From Carposina sasakii (Eukaryota; Arthropoda; Insecta; Lepidoptera; Carposinidae): 64,000 nucleotides of DNA. The translations under genes were made by a program, and so were the position numbers. Position 1 is the first letter of the stretch, and each line of letters begins with the position of its first letter. Positions 58,083 to 64,000 of the stretch are shown here, piece after piece. Below the pieces are notes generated by a model. It did not search any database. It was not told where the DNA came from and worked only from the letters and a program-made list of their open reading frames with translations. The stretch is taken from contig CP053169.1 in assembly GCA_014607495.2 (NCBI GenBank), positions 7,006,001 through 7,070,000 of the forward strand, read 5' to 3'.

Positions 58083-58236
58083 AAGACAATTCCAAGCTTA
58101 TATCGACGTTAAATACATACATAATAGGCACACCCATTATCCCCAAAAAGAAGTTGGGTAGAAGTGTGCAAATATCACACCCACTTTTCAAGAGTTAATG
58201 TTTAAACATTAAATTGGAGTTAGAAATTACCTGAAA

Positions 58237-59800
<1,564 letters not shown>

Positions 59801-60215
59801 GGCTAAATAAAATAAAATGCTTTGAATGTTGTTTGTAGTTTAAGACTCATGAAAATTGAATGTTGAAATTATAACCTTAGCTTGTTATAATTTACACACT
59901 AAAGAGCACTACTAAGGTAGTAAATAATAATATGTATCGTAAGTAACAAATGTACTATTCAAAAACAAGAAAACTTGAAATAATAACTAAATCAAATCCC
60001 CACACAAGCGCAGTCCCGCCATTTTGGTATGTTGATAAGCGTGCATTCTCCGAGTATGATCCACAGTACACAATAAGAAATTTCGTCAGTAGCTATTCTG
60101 CCACGCTTAAACGTGACAAAATACACATTGGGTAATAAAACAGTACTTATCTCACCTGCTAATACACCAAAATATGACAAAATCGAAAGAAATGCATAAG
60201 CAACCGGCACGCTAT
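59801..60215 (-). other. Probable 5' UTR intron and noncoding first exon of HP1
   Basis: The acceptor TTTATTTTATTTAG ends at 59803, leaving only CC before the ATG. A strong donor, AGCAG followed by GTGAGATAAG, lies at 60154-60155. The noncoding exon would be 60156 to about 60215, next to a poly(T) tract (60222-60241, plus strand). The transcription start is not defined. A short 5' UTR intron directly before the start codon is seen in many insect housekeeping genes. Confidence 0.45.
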
Positions 60216-60244
60216 ATTTTAGTTTTTTTTTTTTTTTTTTTGTT

Positions 60245-61590
60245 AGTGTAGGTAGTGATTGATGGCTTTTGTCAAACACTACGTGGTCAAACAAATTGAA
60301 CTAGTTCATTCAATAATCATTACAAGTAATTTGTAGTTATTACACAAGCTATTAAAAAACATATAAATAACGTTTAAATTAAAAGTTTCGATATTTATTA
60401 TTTTTTTACTATAAAGCCTACAGCCACTTTCCAGTGCGTTACAAACCTATACCTACTTACTTGCCACAATCTATAGAGACAGATTATTATAGAATCATGG
60501 AGAAGAAATAAAAGGGGAGTAGTGGCTAAGTTTTTTTTTTTTGATACAAAATAGTGTGCCGCGGAGCGGGGTGGAAGTATGGGACGAGGGGAGCATTGAA
60601 CACTGTAGCCCTGCCCACTGCCCATTTACATAGAAACCACCTTGTAGTGCCTAGTCAAACTACTTGCTCATTATCAATATGGTTCAAGATTGTCTTACTA
60701 GTGCAATTACTCATCACTAGATGGAAATATTATACTACGTTTTAGTAAAAAAAAGTACCCTGATAAAAGCGCTAGTGTCTTTGTAATTTTAATACGGTTA
60801 CATTTCGGAACACAAGCGTGTGGTTACAGCTACTGCGTTACACTGATGCTGAAGCTCCGCCCCTATCATGACGTCATTGCTTCACGATTGCCACACGACT
60901 CACTTCATAGTCCCACCTCATCTTTTATACCTTCTTCATGTAGAACTGACTGTCAGCCGCCGACGATGAGCGAGCGTTACCCTTCAGAATCGTTATCTTT
61001 ACCACAGATATGTAGGTAACAGAATCCTGACGTCCGGTTTCCTGATCAGGAATTCAGATCCGGAACCTGAATGCTCTGTTCTGAATACAAAATGTTAAAC
61101 AAGGTGCACACTGTTCTTATTTTTCAGCATGGAAAAAACCTGACATCCGGTTTAGTGCGTTCGGGTTGTAAGAACGGAAAAAACCTAATGATGTCATCTC
61201 GAACGAAGTTCACGCGTACATTTTGGCTTGTCCGCCGCACAAGTTTTTCAATCTGAACCACGCGAGACTACCGAGTGGAAGTGTCGGTCGACCCGTGGTC
61301 GTCGTAGGTAACAAAATGTGTGTACCTAACCTAAATTTAACAATAGCGGTGGAAAAATATCTATGCATATGGGGTATTCATAATGCGGACTACCATAAAA
61401 GAGCCGTAAAGGACTTTAGAGCAGAAAGTGCAATAACAATCAAGTCGTCTTCGTCGTTCATGATGTGTGCTTGGACAAGCATCTCTTCAGGTTTTTGGCT
61501 CCGTGAACTTTGTACTGATCTTATAAAAATCAGAACGAAAAAACCGGATTGTTTGCGCTAGTCATCAGGAATTCCGGAACTGAATTATGA
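60245..61590. other. Region without a recognised gene
   Basis: It contains a moderately GC-rich patch near 60555-60600 and 60840-60990, with TTTTATACC at 60921 and the frame MSERYPSESLSLPQICR at 60966. None of these has splice or homology support. The long plus-strand frame at 61223-61561 looks accidental. Confidence 0.4.
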
Positions 61591-61597
61591 GTATATA

Positions 61598-61700
61598 CAG
61601 GGTGTTTTTTTGTTGCAACCGTATACGAAAGGTATGTATTCTATACAATCAAATAAAGTTTGTTTATACAAAAAATATTGCTGGGAAATGAGTCAATTTT
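61598..61700 (-). mobile_element. Diverged end of a TA-CAGGGTG MITE, inverted
   Basis: TATA-CAGGGTGTTTTTTTGTTG followed by ACGAAAGGTATGTATTCTAT resembles the inverted end at 29478. The rest is too diverged to follow. Confidence 0.4.
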
Positions 61701-62332
61701 TCAGGTAATTACACTTTTATACATTTGGTCGCGCGCAATGTTAAGCTAACATCGCTCAACTTCGTCCGTAACGTGGTACGAGGTTACGTAAAACGGAGAA
61801 TAACATCAGTGCATAAAACTTACCTACTAACCTATTTGTTTAGTCGAAATCCTCGGGAAGAAATATTATAACAAATGCGAATTATCTGCCATCTTATCCT
61901 AGCATAAACCTCCAAACAGAATACTTAATAGCAAGTAGGTACTGCATTTTCCACCGGCATCGCCGTCATTTTACCATTGCCTAACCTCGCGAAGCGAATC
62001 ACCAAGGACCACATAAAACCTATAGCCATCACAAACAATTGACATATAATAGATACACATGAAATTAAAATTAAACTAAGACAATATTCATATGTATGAT
62101 GTGGTGCGACTGTAAACTGTAACACATCCTTCAAGTTTTTGGCTCCTAAATGATCTTTGTACGAGTATCTTATAACAAATTAAACGGAACACAACCGAAA
62201 GATCTGATTAATAGCGCTAGTCATAGGTAACTTAGGTACCTACCAAAATATGTTATATGAGAGGCAGGTACTTACCTAATTGTATGTCGGGGTCGTCGGG
62301 AGGAACCTCTCAATACGTATCACAAATATTGC

Positions 62333-62542
62333 TCAATTACTGTAGGACACGGCATGTCGAGAGCGATGGCCATGCCGCTGGCGGAGCACTCGAGCCGCTG
62401 TCCGAACCCCTAGCGCCGGATTCACGTTCATGACGGCGAGAATAGCGTCCTGAGCTGCAAACTGACTTTTCAATTGGCCACTGCCATGGGAAACCGGGAC
62501 AATCGGCTGGTTTTCCAGTTCTATGCGGTAGACGGCCCTCAA
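62333..62542 (-). pseudogene. Fragment of a transposase-like N-terminal helix-turn-helix protein
   Basis: The minus-strand frame contains ENQPIVPVSHGSGQLKSQ, then MNVNPALGVRTAARVLRQRH and a stop. The pattern of a Gly/Ser linker, then 'NPALGVRTAARVL', is that of the helix-turn-helix part of insect transposases of the DUF4817/mariner-like kind. The neighbouring frames are broken and no DDE domain follows, so this is a relic. Family naming is by memory of the pattern only. Confidence 0.4.
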
Positions 62543-62599
62543 AATAACCGAGAATCAGTGGGTTGCTGTGCTTCAGGATTCCTGATGCCGTTACTATTC

Positions 62600-64000
62600 A
62601 TTTAAAGAAAATGCTGCATTTCCAACGGCTCTGCCATAGCAGTACACCATGTTTGGTTATTCGCGCGAAGTTGTACTGATGCGGCATTTTTTCAATGTTA
62701 ATAACATTTGAGTTTGAAAGAACTGCACAATAAAACAAATACACTCTCATTACTACTCCACCCCGCCAATGTATAGTATATACTCATGAATTCATGGACA
62801 AGCACGTGGCGAATACTCACATTATAGATACATTTTAAACCTAAATAAAATTGAGCACGATTTTTTTTCATTCAACCATACTTACTTTTCATACCTAACC
62901 GAAACCTGAAAAAATTCTGTTCATATTCACGCTCACACTGAAGGCTCACAGTGAGCCTGCTCACTACTCACATTCGGCGACTGGCAGTCAGTATTCTCGC
63001 AAAATTCGTATAAAATGCTATTTCATTTTATGATTCTAAAATTGTCAACTAAATCGTGTCATTTGTAACTTGCAAAACTTAAAATTAACGGAAATGAACG
63101 CAGCAACAATATTTTTAATGGCAACATTATATTACTTTTTTTAGTTCCATTTTCATCCGCCAGAGGCGCTAATAACAGAAAGTTGAAGTATGTCCTAGAA
63201 CGGGAAAGTTGTAAATAATTTTCTGTAAATCTTTGAAGAGAATCTATCTACAACAGTGTTTTTATGTGGAAGGTAGTGAAATGGTTATAGAGTGTTTTTT
63301 AGAAGTGATGGAAACCAATAATTAGTGTGCCCTATGAAACAAAAAACTATCATTGCGCACGATACTTCAACGCCATTTTGAGGCGAAATTTTGTATGTAA
63401 GTGCCAAGTATTTTGATATATTTTCGATAATGTTTAATATAGAAGGGGTGTATCACTTATAAATGATAATTTGCATAAGTAGACCATGTGCCTACTGTGT
63501 TTCGTATTTGCCTGATAAAAATTCAATGTGATACTGAAGGTTGGGACTTTCTGAATGCATGGGCTGCGCTGCGACAGCGACTAGCTGCTCGCATAATTAA
63601 ATTATTGAGCCTGATACGGTCCAGGACTTAAAACAGAATAAAAATAAGTTCTTAATTTAAATGGCCTAAAGGCTTCTGAACGAGAATATAAAGATAGAAT
63701 CCGCAGTAATAATGCGTTATCGGTGGCATTTGCGACTTGCAGATAGCGGGTGGTGCGGAGGATGGACCGGGGCGGCGGTGGCGGGAGTGCTCTAATTAAC
63801 TGACGGACGCCGCCGGCTCACAGCTGGCACAAGCAGTATGTTCAAAATTATTATTTTCTCATTGTAATCAAAACACACCCTAGAAAATCATAGTACCTAT
63901 CTAGGAGAAATCTGTATCAATCAACTCAGTAGGTAATTTGTTGATAATCACTATTTTGGATTGTTTATACACTTCTGAGAAGTACAATAAATTGTTACTT
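62600..64000. other. Terminal region without a recognised gene
   Basis: AT-rich apart from a GC-rich patch at 63740-63830 (GGTGGTGCGGAGGATGGACC, GGGCGGCGGTGGCGGGAGTG). That patch could be the promoter or first exon of a gene lying beyond the window. No open frame or splice pair supports a call. Confidence 0.3.

Noticed and set aside
60966..61016. Small first exon MSERYPSES.. ending before GTAACAG
   Set aside because: The donor is weak, an in-frame stop follows and there is no partner exon.
61223..61561. 112-codon open frame
   Set aside because: Composition and lack of start or splice context suggest chance; the segment includes repeated fragments such as AAAAACCTGACATCCGG.

Overview
The window looks like nuclear DNA of a lepidopteran insect (moth or butterfly). 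It is AT-rich and mostly non-coding. It is littered with tRNA-derived SINEs of the lepidopteran type (heads like GGTGATAGCCCAGTGG), RTE-type LINE 3' ends running into (GAT)n tails, and many small terminal-inverted-repeat elements. Its coding genes are insect-like: a histidine/alanine-rich cuticular protein with the 18-residue VDTPEV motif, and an HP1 chromodomain protein. No bacterial, plasmid or viral gene organisation is seen. Species and chromosome cannot be told from the sequence.

Layout. 0-4.7 kb: repeats only, namely a 565-bp fold-back element, a TA-flanked MITE, a 129-bp tandem array, a LINE remnant and a tRNA-like SINE. 4.7-15.1 kb: a minus-strand cuticular protein gene. Two coding exons lie at 4909-5756 and a probable 12-nt first coding exon lies 9.2 kb away at 14952-14963, behind a TATA box. 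15.1-43 kb: gene-poor and repeat-dense, with SINEs, RTE fragments, a hAT-type MITE with a clean 8-bp target duplication, a 188-bp near-perfect inverted repeat, microsatellites and several dispersed families. 43.1-43.8 kb: a decayed DNA transposon with a MADF-like remnant. 45.1-52.9 kb: two large tandem paralogous genes on the plus strand (1168 and about 1150 aa), each with the whole coding region in one exon and each directly behind a splice acceptor. I do not recognise the family; it reads as a long all-helical repeat protein. 52.9-58 kb: MITEs, repeats, and a possible minus-strand gene seen only as a few phase-0 exons. 58.1-60.2 kb: a complete four-coding-exon HP1 gene on the minus strand with a probable 5' UTR intron. 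60.2-64 kb: no convincing gene; one transposase-like fragment.

The genes do not form a pathway. The most interesting objects are the tandem pair of unknown 1150-1170-residue proteins and the large inverted or tandem repeat structures. All splice models were read by eye and are not supported by transcripts.
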